From NCBI GenBank assembly GCA_021378565.1, contig JAACJU010000004.1, positions 1 to 64,000 of the forward strand: a stretch of DNA of 64,000 bases, written 5' to 3'. Of the stretch, positions 33,802 to 44,757 are shown in pieces. Origin of the DNA: Arcobacter sp. LC1 (GTDB lineage Bacteria; Campylobacterota; Campylobacteria; Campylobacterales; Arcobacteraceae). Under the pieces are notes generated by a model. That model was not told the origin of the DNA. It saw nothing but the letters and a program-made list of their open reading frames with translations, and searched no databases. The position numbers and the translations under genes are program-made. Within the stretch, counting starts at the first letter, position 1. Each line of letters starts with the position of its first letter.

Positions 33802-35373
33802 TTGAAATTTTTTAATTATAGATTTATAATTTTTGTAATAACACTTGTTTTTGGAGTAGTTTTTTCTATGCCATCTTTTTTACAAACAAACACTGGTAAA
33901 AAGATAGCCCTTGGATTAGACTTGCAAGGTGGTTTGCATATGCTTTTAGGTGTGCAAGTTAATGACGCAATTACTACAAAAATAAAAGGATTAGCGACAT
34001 CTATTAACTATCTAACAAATAAAGATGATATCTTAGTACAAAATTTACTAATCTCAAAAACAAACTTAACATTTCAGCTTCTTGATAAAGATGATACTAA
34101 AAACATTGATAAGATGTTAAAAACTATCAAGGGTTTAAATATAACAAAAACACAAAGTTTGAAATATACAATCAAATTAACTCCAAGCGAAATCTTAGAG
34201 ACAAAAAAAATGGCTGTAAGTCAAGCTGTTGAGACTATTAGAAATAGACTTGACCAATTTGGTTTATCTGAGCCTAGTGTTACAAAACAAGGTAAGTACG
34301 ATATTGTAGTCGAACTTCCTGGGATTAAAAACCAAGCTGAAGAAGAAAGAGCAAAAGATTTAATAGCAAAACCAGCAGTGCTAGACCTTATGGCTGTTGA
34401 TGAAGCAAGAGCTAGTAATGTTTATACAATGACTAAAGCTACAGCACATGAATACGGCGATTTGATTTTGCCATCTTCAAGCTCAACAACGACAAAATAT
34501 CTAGTAAAAGAAATACCTATTTTAAACGGTTCTCAAGTTGTTGATGCTAAAGTAGCTTTTGACAAAACAAATCAACCTATAATAAATTTTACACTAAATT
34601 CAAGTGGAGCTAAAATTTTTGGTGATTTTACTGCTAAAAATGTCGGTAAAAGATTAGCTGTTGTGCTTGATGGAAAAGTTTATTCTGCTCCAAATATTAG
34701 AGAAAGAATTGGCGGAGGTTCTGGGCAAATTTCAGGTGGATTTACTATGAGTGAAGCAGGAAATGTAGCAATTGCACTAAGAAGTGGGGCTTTACCCGCA
34801 GGAATTAAAATCTTAGAAAAAAGAAGCGTTGGACCTAGTCTTGGAGCTGATTCTATAAAAGCTTCACTATACGCTCTAGCAACGGGATTTATTTTAGTTG
34901 TTTTATTTATGTTGCTTTATTACAGATACGCAGGACTAATTGCAAATATTGCTCTTGTTGCTAATTTATTTATAATTCTTGCAGTTATGGCTTTATTTGG
35001 TGCCACGCTTACTTTGCCTGGAATGGCGGGGATTGTACTAACGATTGGTATGGCAGTTGATGCAAATGTAATAATAAATGAACGGATTAGGGAACTTTTA
35101 TGGAAGGGTTGCTCACTGAATAAGGCTATTGATGATGGCTATAAAAATGCAATGAGAGCGATACTAGATTCAAATATTACTACACTTTTAACTTCTGTGA
35201 TTTTGTATATTTACGGAACAGGACCTATTAAAGGTTTTGCGATTACACTTTCTATAGGAATTATAGTATCAATGATAACTGCGATTTTAGGGACCCATGG
35301 AATTTATGAGATGTTAATGCCAAAAATTTCTAAAAGCAAAAAATACAATGCTTTGTTTGGAGTAAAAATATGA
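33802..35373 (+). CDS. secD: Protein translocase subunit SecD
   Basis: The 523-residue protein has an N-terminal span, LGLDLQGGLHMLLGV (the D1 block), a large periplasmic part with RNRLDQFGLSEPSV and the ISGGFTMSEAGNVAIALRSGALPAGI region. Five more C-terminal spans follow, including GMAVDANVIINERIRE. It uses the proton gradient to help pull proteins through SecYEG. It starts at TTG 33802 with AAGGG 6 bp upstream. The end overlaps secF by 4 bp. Confidence 0.94.
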   Translation: MKFFNYRFIIFVITLVFGVVFSMPSFLQTNTGKKIALGLDLQGGLHMLLGVQVNDAITTKIKGLATSINYLTNKDDILVQNLLISKTNLTFQLLDKDDTKNIDKMLKTIKGLNITKTQSLKYTIKLTPSEILETKKMAVSQAVETIRNRLDQFGLSEPSVTKQGKYDIVVELPGIKNQAEEERAKDLIAKPAVLDLMAVDEARASNVYTMTKATAHEYGDLILPSSSSTTTKYLVKEIPILNGSQVVDAKVAFDKTNQPIINFTLNSSGAKIFGDFTAKNVGKRLAVVLDGKVYSAPNIRERIGGGSGQISGGFTMSEAGNVAIALRSGALPAGIKILEKRSVGPSLGADSIKASLYALATGFILVVLFMLLYYRYAGLIANIALVANLFIILAVMALFGATLTLPGMAGIVLTIGMAVDANVIINERIRELLWKGCSLNKAIDDGYKNAMRAILDSNITTLLTSVILYIYGTGPIKGFAITLSIGIIVSMITAILGTHGIYEMLMPKISKSKKYNALFGVKI

Positions 35374-36341
35374 CTTTCTTTTCTGCACATAAAATATATA
35401 ACTTTATGAATAAAAGGACGATGTTTCTAGGATTTTCAATTATTTTGTCTATAGCTTCAATCGCTCTTTTGATGACTAAAGGTTTGCATTATGGTATAGA
35501 TTTTGAAGGTGGAACAATTGTTCAGGTGAAATATAATGCAAAAGCACCTATGGATAAGATTCGAGCTCTTTTAAAATCTGATAAAACTATGCCTGACGCA
35601 AGTGTTTCAAAATTTGGCTCAGATGATGAAGTGATTATCCGTTTAGATGGAAGTTCAAGCTCATTTAAAAGTGATTTATCTAAAACTATGGAAAAACTAC
35701 TAAAACCAAGCGGAAGCTTTGAAATACGAAGAGTAAATATGGTGGGGCCAAAAGTTGGAGGAGAGCTAAGAAGTGACGGAATTACTGCCTTTATTTTGTC
35801 TTTAATAGTTATTATGCTTTATGTTTCTTTTCGCTTTGATTGGCGTTCAGCCATAGCTTCAGTCATAGCCCTAGCACATGATACGCTTATAGCCCTTGGC
35901 GCTTTATCATTATTTTCTGTTGATATAAATTTACCTATTTTAGCCGCAATTTTGACGCTTTTGGGGTATTCTTTAAATGATACTATTATAGTTTTTGATA
36001 GAGTAAGGGAGAGTTTACAAACATGCAAAGATGAAACTATTGAAGAAGTGATCAATGAATCTGTTTCAAAAACGCTTTCAAGAACTATGCTTACATCTTT
36101 GACTGTATTCTTAGTTGTTCTTACTTTGTATCTTTTTGGTGGCGCAATCATTCACGGTTTTTCTTTTACAATGCTTGTAGGCGTAATTATAGGAACTTAT
36201 TCTTCAGTTTTTGTAGCCGCTTCATTGTTGGTGGTATTTAAATTCTCAATCAAAAACTTTAAAGCCAAAGAAACTGCAAAAATTAAAAGAAGAAAAGAAA
36301 AAGAGCGTATGCGAGCTATGTATGAAAAAGGTACTATCTGA
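35370..36341 (+). CDS. secF: Protein translocase subunit SecF
   Basis: A 323-residue six-span protein with [15 protein letters not shown] near residue 40, [32 protein letters not shown] and [22 protein letters not shown], all SecF signatures. It works with SecD in the inner membrane. Its ATG overlaps the secD stop (ATGA), so synthesis is coupled. The C-terminus is rich in lysine and arginine, typical of the cytoplasmic tail. leuS follows after 14 bp. Confidence 0.95.
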   Translation: MTFFSAHKIYNFMNKRTMFLGFSIILSIASIALLMTKGLHYGIDFEGGTIVQVKYNAKAPMDKIRALLKSDKTMPDASVSKFGSDDEVIIRLDGSSSSFKSDLSKTMEKLLKPSGSFEIRRVNMVGPKVGGELRSDGITAFILSLIVIMLYVSFRFDWRSAIASVIALAHDTLIALGALSLFSVDINLPILAAILTLLGYSLNDTIIVFDRVRESLQTCKDETIEEVINESVSKTLSRTMLTSLTVFLVVLTLYLFGGAIIHGFSFTMLVGVIIGTYSSVFVAASLLVVFKFSIKNFKAKETAKIKRRKEKERMRAMYEKGTI

Positions 36342-36355
36342 GATATGGAGATAAT

Positions 36356-38854
36356 ATGCAGTATAACCCGCAAGAAATAGAAAAAAAATGGCAAAATACT
36401 TGGCAAGAAACTGGGGCTTTTGAGCCTTCAGATGATAAAACTAAGAAAAAAAAATATATTTTAAGTATGTTTCCTTACCCCAGCGGTAAGATTCATATGG
36501 GGCATGTTAGAAATTATTGCTTAGGTGACGCTTTTGCTAGACATTTTAGAGCGCAGGGTTTTAATGTACTTCATCCAATAGGTTGGGATAGTTTTGGAAT
36601 GCCTGCTGAAAATGCTGCAATAAAACACAAACTTCATCCAAAAAAATGGACTTACGAAAATATTGCTTATATGAAAAAAGAGTTAAATTCTCTTGGACTT
36701 TCTTTTAGTAAGACCCAAGAATTTGCAACTTCTGATGAACTTTATACAAAATTTGAACAAGAATTTATCATTAAAATGTATGAAAAAGGCTTGTTATATA
36801 GAAAAAATAGCACCTTAAATTGGTGTAATTCTTGTCAAACTGTTTTAGCAAATGAACAAGTTGAAGATGGGCTTTGTTGGAGATGTTCTAGCGAAGTTAC
36901 TCAAAAGCAAATGTCAGGATATTATATTAAAATCACTAAATACGCAGATGAGTTACTTGAAGATTTAAAGCTTTTAGAAAACACTTGGCCAAAGCAAGTA
37001 ATAAATATGCAAAAAAATTGGATAGGAAAAAGTCAAGGCTTGGAATTTGATTTTACTCTTGAAGAAAAAAGCAAAGAAAAACTAAAAAATAACTTCACAA
37101 CTTACAGCGTTTTTACAACAAGAGCAGATACAATCTACGGACTAACTTACAGCGCTTTAGCACCAGAGCATGATATTGTAAAATATTTAATTAGTCATAA
37201 GCTTCTAAGCGATGAAAAAATTAAAAGTATAAAAGCTATGCAAAATCTTAGTGCAAAAGCCTTACAAACTCAGGATAAAGAGGGAGTTTTTTTAGATATT
37301 TATGCTCTTCATCCTTTAACTAAAGAAAAAATACCTATTTGGACTGCAAATTTTGTTTTGAATACTTATGGTGGCGGTGCTGTTATGGCTGTGCCTGCTC
37401 ATGATGAAAGAGATTTTGAATTTGCAAGTAAATATAATCTTGATATAAAAGTAGTTATCCAAAATCCTAAAGAAAATCAAGAAGAAAATCAACATCTAAA
37501 AACTGCTTACACAAATCAAGGAATACTGGTAAATAGTGGGGACTTTTCAGGACTTAAAAGTATAGAAGCAAAAGAAAAAATAATTTCTTATTTTGAAAAA
37601 AATAATCTAGGGCGAAGAAAAATAAATTATAAATTAAGAGATTGGGGTATTTCAAGACAAAGATATTGGGGCGCACCTATTCCTTTTGTTCATTGTGAAA
37701 AATGCGGACTTGTTCCACAAGATTTAAAAAACTTACCTATTACTTTACCTGATGATATTGTGTTAACAGGAGAGGGAAATCCACTAAGCTCACATAAAAC
37801 GTGGCAAGAAGATACTTGCCCAAAATGCAAGTCTAGGGCTTTAAGGGAAACTGATACTCTTGATACTTTTGTGCAAAGTTCTTGGTATTTTTTAAGATAT
37901 GCAACATCATATAAAAAATATCCAAATATAGGAATAGACAAAAATGATGCTGATTATTGGATGGATGTTGACCAATATATTGGAGGCATTGAGCATGCTA
38001 TTTTGCACCTTCTTTATGCACGATTTTTTACCAAAGCTTTAAGAGACTTAGGATATACAAATTCTAGCGAGCCTTTTAAATCTTTATTAACGCAAGGAAT
38101 GGTTTTAAAAGATGGCGCTAAAATGAGTAAATCAAAAGGAAATGTTGTTGATCCTGACCATATAATCAAAAAATATGGTGCTGATACTGCTAGGCTTTTT
38201 ATACTTTTCGCAGCACCTCCAACAAAAGAATTAGAATGGAATGATAGCGCGCTAGAAGGTGCTTTTAGGTTTATCAAAAAATTCTATGAACGCTCAACTA
38301 TTCTTGAAGCAAAAGATTTTAAAAGTGGAGATTTTCAAAAAGAAGCTTTTGAGCTTGAAAATATAGACCAGGCGAGCCTAAATACTGAAGAAAAATATGC
38401 AAGGCGAAAAGTTTATGAAGCCTTAGAAAAATCTTTTGACGTCTTCGCTAAAACTTATGCTTTCAATACCTTAATAGCGTCTTGTATGGAAGCTTTAAAC
38501 GCTCTAAATGCTCAAGAAAATAAAATTATTCTTTTAGAAGCTTATTGTGTTCTAAGCAAAATTTTAGAACCTATTATTCCTCATGTTTGTTATGAAATTA
38601 GCCAAAAACTTTTTAATCTTAAAAATTTAAATATTGTAATAGGGATTCCAAATGGAGTTTTTGAGCAAGATTTTATTAATATTGCGCTTACGATAAATGG
38701 TAAAAAAAGACTAGAATTAAAAATCAGTCCAAAACAAAGCAAAGAAGAAGTTTTAAGCTTGGCCAAGAATGAAGCAAAAAAATATCTTGAGGGTAAAACC
38801 TTAATCAAAGAAATCTATGTGCCAAATAAACTGGTAAATTTTGTCCTAAAGTAG
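36356..38854 (+). CDS. leuS: Leucyl-tRNA synthetase
   Basis: This 832-residue class Ia synthetase has the HIGH-type motif in [15 protein letters not shown] at about 41-55 and zinc-finger cysteines (CNSCQ...CWRC). The editing domain ([24 protein letters not shown]) is in the middle and the KMSKS loop ([10 protein letters not shown]) at about 590. It charges tRNA(Leu) and edits wrong amino acids. Length is normal. It is downstream of secF and upstream of lptE, as in C. jejuni. No odd features are seen. Confidence 0.96.
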   Translation: MQYNPQEIEKKWQNTWQETGAFEPSDDKTKKKKYILSMFPYPSGKIHMGHVRNYCLGDAFARHFRAQGFNVLHPIGWDSFGMPAENAAIKHKLHPKKWTYENIAYMKKELNSLGLSFSKTQEFATSDELYTKFEQEFIIKMYEKGLLYRKNSTLNWCNSCQTVLANEQVEDGLCWRCSSEVTQKQMSGYYIKITKYADELLEDLKLLENTWPKQVINMQKNWIGKSQGLEFDFTLEEKSKEKLKNNFTTYSVFTTRADTIYGLTYSALAPEHDIVKYLISHKLLSDEKIKSIKAMQNLSAKALQTQDKEGVFLDIYALHPLTKEKIPIWTANFVLNTYGGGAVMAVPAHDERDFEFASKYNLDIKVVIQNPKENQEENQHLKTAYTNQGILVNSGDFSGLKSIEAKEKIISYFEKNNLGRRKINYKLRDWGISRQRYWGAPIPFVHCEKCGLVPQDLKNLPITLPDDIVLTGEGNPLSSHKTWQEDTCPKCKSRALRETDTLDTFVQSSWYFLRYATSYKKYPNIGIDKNDADYWMDVDQYIGGIEHAILHLLYARFFTKALRDLGYTNSSEPFKSLLTQGMVLKDGAKMSKSKGNVVDPDHIIKKYGADTARLFILFAAPPTKELEWNDSALEGAFRFIKKFYERSTILEAKDFKSGDFQKEAFELENIDQASLNTEEKYARRKVYEALEKSFDVFAKTYAFNTLIASCMEALNALNAQENKIILLEAYCVLSKILEPIIPHVCYEISQKLFNLKNLNIVIGIPNGVFEQDFINIALTINGKKRLELKISPKQSKEEVLSLAKNEAKKYLEGKTLIKEIYVPNKLVNFVLK

Positions 38855-38858
38855 TGAA

Positions 38859-39410
38859 ATGAAAAATAAACTTTTTACCAAGAAATTTCTTTTTATACCT
38901 TTATTGGCGGCTTTATCTGGAGCCTTATTTTCAATCTTGCTTCTTAACTCTTGTGCTTATAAGCCTTCAAGCGTTTATGTCTCTCAAGTTCTTGGAAAAA
39001 AAGTTTATGCCAAGGTGCTTGTAAATGCAGAAGATCCTAAAAACTCCGTTGCTTTAAAAGACGCCCTTGATGAAGTTATCTTGAATCAATTTCATCTTAT
39101 TTTGGTATCAAATGCAAGCGAGGCTGATACTTTTATGAATATTTCTTTAAATTCTATTTCTTTTGATCCTATTGAATACGATGCGAATGGCTACGTAAAT
39201 ATTTATAGAGCAAATATAAGTTTAAATCTAAGCTATACCTACAAAGGAAAAACAGGAAGTATAAGTAAAAGTTCTAGCGAAGAATTTTCTATCCAAGGAG
39301 GAAGCACAATCTCAGCTATTCAAAGATATACAGCGATAAAAAATGCAGCACAAAAAGCGCTAAATAAAATGGTATCTTTACTAGCCTTTAGAGGGTATAA
39401 TGCAAAATAA
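38859..39410 (+). CDS. lptE: LPS assembly lipoprotein LptE-like
   Basis: The 183-residue protein has a long signal peptide ending in lipobox LLNSC (cysteine at about 32), followed by AYKPSS. Alternating strands end in a helix (IQRYTAIKNAAQKALNKMVSLL). LptE sits with LptD in the outer membrane for lipopolysaccharide export. The assignment rests on the lipobox, size and the leuS-lptE gene order common in Gram-negatives; sequence conservation of LptE is low. It lies 4 bp after leuS and overlaps folC by 11 bp. Confidence 0.75.
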   Translation: MKNKLFTKKFLFIPLLAALSGALFSILLLNSCAYKPSSVYVSQVLGKKVYAKVLVNAEDPKNSVALKDALDEVILNQFHLILVSNASEADTFMNISLNSISFDPIEYDANGYVNIYRANISLNLSYTYKGKTGSISKSSSEEFSIQGGSTISAIQRYTAIKNAAQKALNKMVSLLAFRGYNAK

Positions 39411-40527
39411 TTTTGAATCTGAAGACTTAGCAAGTTTTTTAGAAAACAAAAGTTTATTTTATGATAAAATTGATTTTTCTTATGTAGCAAAAGCTTATGA
39501 GCTTTTAAAACCACATATAACTTTGCCCTTTGTTATTCATATAGTTGGCACAAATGGTAAAGGAAGTACGGGAAGATTTTTAGCACATTATTTACATAAA
39601 AAAGATTTTAAGGTTTTACATTATTCATCTCCACATATACTAAATTTTTGTGAGAGAATTTGGCTAAATGGTAAAGATATTGATGAATTAAGTCTTGAAT
39701 TAGCACATAAAAATTTGCAAAAAATTTTTGATGCCAAACTTTTAAAAAAGCTTACTTACTTTGAATACACTACACTTTTAGCTATTTTTCTTAGTTCAAA
39801 AAAAGATTATTTAGTTCTTGAAGCTGGACTTGGTGGAGAATATGACGCTACAAATGTAGTTAAAAATGATTTAAGTATTATTACAAAAATTGGGCTAGAC
39901 CATCAAGAATTTTTAGGAAATACAATAGAAGAAATTACAAAAACAAAGCTTAGAGCGTGTGATAACAAAATGCTTTTAGCACTCCAAGAATTTCCTGAAG
40001 TTTTGGAGCTTGCTAAAGATTATGATTATTTTTTGGCTAAAGAATTTGACACTTCTAGTCTAGAACTTCCAAAATTTTTAAAACAAAATTTAAATACAGC
40101 ACTTAGTGCTTTGGAATATCTTGGCATTGAGATTGACCTTGATTTATTAAAAGATTGTCAAATATTTGGAAGATGTCAAAAAATAAATGAAAATATCACT
40201 ATTGATGTAGGGCACAATCCCCAAGGCGCAAAAGCTCTGCTAAAAGAATTTCAAGACAAAAAAATAAATCTTGTTTATGCTTCTTTAGAAATTAAAGACT
40301 ACGCTTTGGTTTTACAAATTCTTAAACCCATAATAAAAAAAGTATTTTTATTGGATATTCAAAATGATAAAATGGCAAAAAAAGAAGATTTAATCAAAGT
40401 ATTGAAAAAATTAAATCTTGATTTCGAAGATTTTAAAGGCATTGACAAGCAAAAAGAATATCTTGTTTTTGGTTCATTTCTCTGCGTGGAATACTTCTTA
40501 AATACATATATATTTTTACGAAGATGA
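39400..40527 (+). CDS. folC: Folylpolyglutamate synthase / dihydrofolate synthase
   Basis: The 375-residue Mur-ligase-type enzyme has the ATP loop HIVGTNGKGSTGRFL at about 46-60, SSPHILNFCERI, LEAGLGGEYDATNV and KIGLDHQEFLGNTIEEI. It adds glutamate to dihydropteroate and folates. It is somewhat shorter than E. coli FolC (422) at the C-terminal domain. It overlaps lptE upstream, and the helicase gene downstream overlaps its stop by 4 bp (ATGA), so all three are one unit. Confidence 0.9.
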   Translation: MQNNFESEDLASFLENKSLFYDKIDFSYVAKAYELLKPHITLPFVIHIVGTNGKGSTGRFLAHYLHKKDFKVLHYSSPHILNFCERIWLNGKDIDELSLELAHKNLQKIFDAKLLKKLTYFEYTTLLAIFLSSKKDYLVLEAGLGGEYDATNVVKNDLSIITKIGLDHQEFLGNTIEEITKTKLRACDNKMLLALQEFPEVLELAKDYDYFLAKEFDTSSLELPKFLKQNLNTALSALEYLGIEIDLDLLKDCQIFGRCQKINENITIDVGHNPQGAKALLKEFQDKKINLVYASLEIKDYALVLQILKPIIKKVFLLDIQNDKMAKKEDLIKVLKKLNLDFEDFKGIDKQKEYLVFGSFLCVEYFLNTYIFLRR

Positions 40528-42653
40528 CAAACTTAGAAAAAAACTTAGCAAGGCTAAAAGAGCTACAAAAACAAAAAAATATTATTGAAGAAGAAATTAC
40601 CACTCTTCAAAAAAAAATACAAAAAACATATTCAAGGCAAGATAGAGTAAATATTTTCTCTAAACTTTTTATTAATCGCTTTGATAAATACGCTAAACTT
40701 TGGCAAAGTAAGGATAAAAATATACAAAAATTTTACCCTGCAACAAAAACTTTCAGGGGTGAGGATTATTTATTTTTAGATGATTTTATGCTTGAAGAGC
40801 ATTTACTTGGCAAAGTAGTTTTAGCCACTTACATTTTAAATCAAAAAAATGAAAGTAAATATCTAGTGTTAAAAACTCCAAAGGCACAGAAGCTAAAACT
40901 CGATTTTCTTTTAAAAGATTTGGAAATTTTTGTTTACTATGAAAAAATATCGCTTAATTATTTTCATGCTTGGATATTTTTCGATGATTTTATAAGCTCT
41001 TGTGATTTGCTAAATTTTTGTGCTTTAATCTTCTCAAAACTAAAAACAAAATTTCCAAGCTATCCTTCCAAAACTTTTACAAGTCCAAGCGAAGTTGGCG
41101 AAGTCATAGCTTTGCCTTTGCAATTTTTTAGAAGAGAAGCGTCTGAAACTATATTTTTTGATATAGAAAATGAAAAACCTATAAAAAATACTTGGGCATT
41201 TTTGGATAATGTAAAAAGAAATAAAAGTGAAAAATTAAAAACCTTGCTAGGCTTTTATGATTTGAGAGCAGACAAGCAAAGTGAAGATGAAAATAAAATT
41301 GAGAAAAATAAAGAGCTAATATTAGAGCTAAGCGATAGAATTTATCTATCTCAAAAATACCTAAATAAAAAAATAAGCCTTTATCTAAAAAATCTTGTAA
41401 GCTTTGAAAACCCACAAATAAAAATACTTTTAAAACTTAGAAAACCACTTTTTGGAGTAGACAGAATACTAAAAGATTTTGAAGAAAATGAAAAATACCT
41501 TATTTTGCCTAGAGGAGTCTTAGATAAAATAAAAGTTTATTTTGAAGATTTGGGCTTAAAATATAGTATTTTAGATAAGCGAAAAAATGAAAAATCAAGC
41601 AAGATATTAAACTTAGTTTTCAGCCCAAAAGAAGAGCAAAAAATCTCTTTAAAAAATATTTTAAAATATGATTTTAGCGTTTGCGTTGCGCCTCCTGGTT
41701 TTGGAAAAACTTTTTTAGCCTCAAGTGTCTTAGCAAATAGAGGTGTAAAAACTTTGGTTTTAGTAAATAAAAATATCTTGCTTGAGCAGTGGATTGAGCG
41801 TTTTATGCAATACTTCAATTTAGAAAAAAAAGATATTGGATTTTTGGCTAAGAGCAAAAATACTTTAAATGGTGAGCTTGATGTAGCCTCCATGCAATCG
41901 CTTAAAAATTCCTTATCATTAATAAAAAATTATTCTTTTGTTATTGTTGATGAATGTCATCATATTCCTGCTTTTTCTTTTGAAAATATTATAAAAAATT
42001 TTTGTGGAAAATATCTTTTAGGACTTAGCGCAACACCTATGAGAAAAGATGGCTTGGAAAAAATCCTTTATCATCAGCTTGGAAAAATATCTTATGAGCA
42101 TAAAAATATTAGAACTTTTAACAATAAGGTTTTTGTTATTAAAAGTGATTTTAGAGGAGATTTTTCTTCTTTTGCTAGTCTTTTAACAGCGCTTTGTAAA
42201 GATGAAAAAAGAAATACTTTGCTTTGTGATTTGATTTTAAAAAATCAAGAAAGAAAAATACTTCTTTTGAGCGACAGAATAGAACATCTTAATATTTTGA
42301 GTGCAAAGCTTCAAATCTTAGGAAAAAAACACTTAGTTTTACATGGGCAATTAGCTAAAAAAGTTCAAGAAAAAGCCATGAAAGAAGCAGGAAGTGCAGA
42401 GCTTATTTTGGCTTCTTCATCATTTTTTGGAGAGGGTATGGATTTTGCGCATTTAAACACTATAATTTTTGCTACACCGATTTCATTTTATGCAAGATTA
42501 GTTCAATATCTTGGGCGAATTGGACGAAGCGGAGAAGAGTGCTTGGCTTTTGATATCTTGGATTCTTCTAACGCTATGCTTAAATCTTCTTTTAATAAAA
42601 GAAAATTAGCCTATAAAAAAATGTTTTATAATATTATTTATGATAAACTCTAA
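40524..42653 (+). CDS. TOTE-like primase-domain / superfamily 2 helicase fusion protein
   Basis: The 709-residue protein starts with a coiled coil (1-36). Residues about 45-235 follow the layout of the archaeo-eukaryotic primase domain found in TOTE-type conflict proteins: LFINRFDKYAKLW, HAWIFFDDF, VIALPLQFF, TWAFLDNVKR. The place where I expect the first metal-binding aspartates reads LVLKTPKAQK, so the primase is probably inactive. From about 370 comes an SF2 helicase: Walker A APPGFGKT (~390), DECHH (~476), SATPMRKDG, and motif VI QYLGRIGRSG. The helicase half looks intact. It is fused into the folC operon by a 4-bp overlap. Role unknown; genome defence or repair is inferred. Confidence 0.75.
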   Translation: MTNLEKNLARLKELQKQKNIIEEEITTLQKKIQKTYSRQDRVNIFSKLFINRFDKYAKLWQSKDKNIQKFYPATKTFRGEDYLFLDDFMLEEHLLGKVVLATYILNQKNESKYLVLKTPKAQKLKLDFLLKDLEIFVYYEKISLNYFHAWIFFDDFISSCDLLNFCALIFSKLKTKFPSYPSKTFTSPSEVGEVIALPLQFFRREASETIFFDIENEKPIKNTWAFLDNVKRNKSEKLKTLLGFYDLRADKQSEDENKIEKNKELILELSDRIYLSQKYLNKKISLYLKNLVSFENPQIKILLKLRKPLFGVDRILKDFEENEKYLILPRGVLDKIKVYFEDLGLKYSILDKRKNEKSSKILNLVFSPKEEQKISLKNILKYDFSVCVAPPGFGKTFLASSVLANRGVKTLVLVNKNILLEQWIERFMQYFNLEKKDIGFLAKSKNTLNGELDVASMQSLKNSLSLIKNYSFVIVDECHHIPAFSFENIIKNFCGKYLLGLSATPMRKDGLEKILYHQLGKISYEHKNIRTFNNKVFVIKSDFRGDFSSFASLLTALCKDEKRNTLLCDLILKNQERKILLLSDRIEHLNILSAKLQILGKKHLVLHGQLAKKVQEKAMKEAGSAELILASSSFFGEGMDFAHLNTIIFATPISFYARLVQYLGRIGRSGEECLAFDILDSSNAMLKSSFNKRKLAYKKMFYNIIYDKL

Positions 42654-42706
42654 TTGATATTTTTAAATTAATATTTTTATTAAATAAATTTTCATATTTC
42701 AAGTGA

Positions 42707-42712
42707 TATAAT
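42707..42712 (+). promoter_or_regulatory. -10 element of the haem-type chemoreceptor gene
   Basis: GATATAAT, 24 bp before the ATG, in an AT-rich 82-bp gap. The ribosome site is AAGGGATAA. Confidence 0.45.
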
Positions 42713-42735
42713 AAGTAAAATAAGGGATAACTGAA

Positions 42736-44757
42736 ATGTTTGATAAGATAAATAAATTAAGAGTAAGCACAAAAATAATTCTTCCTATAATTTTAATTTT
42801 AATTATTAGCAATGTCGTAAGTCATAGTTTAATAGTTTCAAATATGCAAACAATGAATAAAAAAAACTCCAAAGAATCCCTAGATATGCTAACGGATTCG
42901 ATTTTTATTTCTCTAAGAGACGCTATGAATACAGGCAATCCTAAAGTAATTTCAGAAGTTGAGTCTACCAATAGGGCCAAAATAAAAGGCTTAAATAATC
43001 TTACAGTATACAAAAGTAAAAAAACTATGGAATTGTATTCTCCAAAAGAAAGAGAATCAAAAGATAAAAATGTAAAAGAAGTTTTTAAGAATAAAAAGGA
43101 ACAAGTACTAGATTATTATTCTGGTAGTTCGCATTTTATAAAAGTACTAAGACCAATGATAGCAAGTTCTGTATGCTTAGCATGCCACGCAAATCAAAAA
43201 GTTGGAGATGTTATAGGAATAATTTCTTTGAAATTTGATTTGAGTAAGTCTGATACTAGAATAAAAAACTTTTCTTATATTTTGCTCCTTATTTCATTTA
43301 TTGCGATTATTATAACTTTGATTATTGTTTTTTTAATAGTTAAAAGAGTCACCTTGCCGCTTAAAAATCTCAAAAAAGATTTAAATTTATTCTTTGATTT
43401 TATACTAAAAAAACGAGACACAATAGAGCCAATTAATGTAAGTTCAAAAGATGAAATAGGCGAAATGGTAGAATCAATAAATGATAGCATAAGTCTAGTT
43501 AGTCTAAATTTGACAAAAGACCATGAAGCAATAGAAGAAACATCAAGAATTTGCAAAGAAGTACAAGTTGGAAATTTGGATATTGAAATAAATGCAGATT
43601 CAAATAACCCTTCAATAAATAACCTAAATGATATTATCAATAATTTAATTTCCTCTTTGTCTTATAATATTTCTAGAGTTTTGGGTATTTTAGATGCTTA
43701 CAGTAAAGACGATTATTCTAAAAGGATTAATTCAAAAGGACATACCAAAGGGCAAATGCAAGAATTGTTTTTACAAATTGATCATCTTGGAGGAACTTTA
43801 GTAAAACTAAGCTCACAAAATCTTAAAAATGGTTTAGCCTTACAAGAGATTTCTGATGTTTTTAGTATAAATGTAGATTCTTTGGCAAAAACTTCAAATA
43901 GACATGCTAATACTCTTGAAAGTATATCAAAAGAATTAAATGAAGTTTTAGCTGGCATTGGAAAAAGCTCGCAAAATACTGAAAAAATGGCAATTTATTC
44001 AAAAGATGTAGCATCTTCTTCAAAAGATGGAGAAAGACTTGCGAATGATACTTCTAATTCAATGGATGAAATAAATGAAAAAGTTTCAGCCATAAGTGAG
44101 GCGATTTCTGTTATTGATCAAATATCTTTTCAAACTAATATATTAAGCTTAAATGCTGCAGTTGAAGCAGCTACTGCTGGAGAGGCTGGAAAAGGTTTTG
44201 CTGTTGTGGCCGCTGAAGTTCGAAATCTAGCTACTAGAAGTGCTGAAGCTGCTAAAGAGATTAAGGAGCTAGTTCAAAGTGCAAGTACGCAAACAATAGC
44301 TGGTAAAGAAATTTCTGGAAAAATGAAAGAAGGATATATAAAACTTAGTAAAAATATTGCAAATACTACTGAATTAATAGAACAAGTTGCTTTATCTTCA
44401 AAAGTGCAAAATAGCTCAATAAAAAACTTAAGTTTAAAAATAGTTAGCATAAGTAAAGATACTAGAGAAAACGCGCAAATTGCAGATAAAACAAATGTTT
44501 TAGCAAGTGATGCTAATAAAATAGCTAAAAAAATAGTTCAAGATGCAAGAGGAAACACCAATAAAGAAGCAATAGCACAAAAAACTGTATCACAAGATAT
44601 AAAACCACAGGATGAAAGAGCAAAAGAAGAAGTCAAGCAAGAGCCTAGAGATATAGTTATAAATCAAAAAAATACTGAAACCAAACAAGAATTTGATGAA
44701 AGTGGAAATAAGATTTTAAGACAAATAAAAATAAATAAGCTTGATGAAAATATTTAA
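42736..44757 (+). CDS. Methyl-accepting chemotaxis protein with CxxCH (haem c) sensor domain
   Basis: The 673-residue receptor has TM1 (about 13-33), a periplasmic domain of about 145 residues, TM2 (about 180-202), a HAMP region and a long signalling hairpin with the tip [19 protein letters not shown]. The periplasmic domain contains CLACH at residues 147-151, a CxxCH c-type haem site, just before [12 protein letters not shown]. Such domains in other MCPs and kinases sense redox or gases; the ligand here is inferred. A C-terminal lysine/glutamate-rich tail (about 610-673) ends NKLDENI rather than a classic methylation-enzyme docking pentapeptide. It overlaps the next gene by 14 bp. Confidence 0.85.
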   Translation: MFDKINKLRVSTKIILPIILILIISNVVSHSLIVSNMQTMNKKNSKESLDMLTDSIFISLRDAMNTGNPKVISEVESTNRAKIKGLNNLTVYKSKKTMELYSPKERESKDKNVKEVFKNKKEQVLDYYSGSSHFIKVLRPMIASSVCLACHANQKVGDVIGIISLKFDLSKSDTRIKNFSYILLLISFIAIIITLIIVFLIVKRVTLPLKNLKKDLNLFFDFILKKRDTIEPINVSSKDEIGEMVESINDSISLVSLNLTKDHEAIEETSRICKEVQVGNLDIEINADSNNPSINNLNDIINNLISSLSYNISRVLGILDAYSKDDYSKRINSKGHTKGQMQELFLQIDHLGGTLVKLSSQNLKNGLALQEISDVFSINVDSLAKTSNRHANTLESISKELNEVLAGIGKSSQNTEKMAIYSKDVASSSKDGERLANDTSNSMDEINEKVSAISEAISVIDQISFQTNILSLNAAVEAATAGEAGKGFAVVAAEVRNLATRSAEAAKEIKELVQSASTQTIAGKEISGKMKEGYIKLSKNIANTTELIEQVALSSKVQNSSIKNLSLKIVSISKDTRENAQIADKTNVLASDANKIAKKIVQDARGNTNKEAIAQKTVSQDIKPQDERAKEEVKQEPRDIVINQKNTETKQEFDESGNKILRQIKINKLDENI

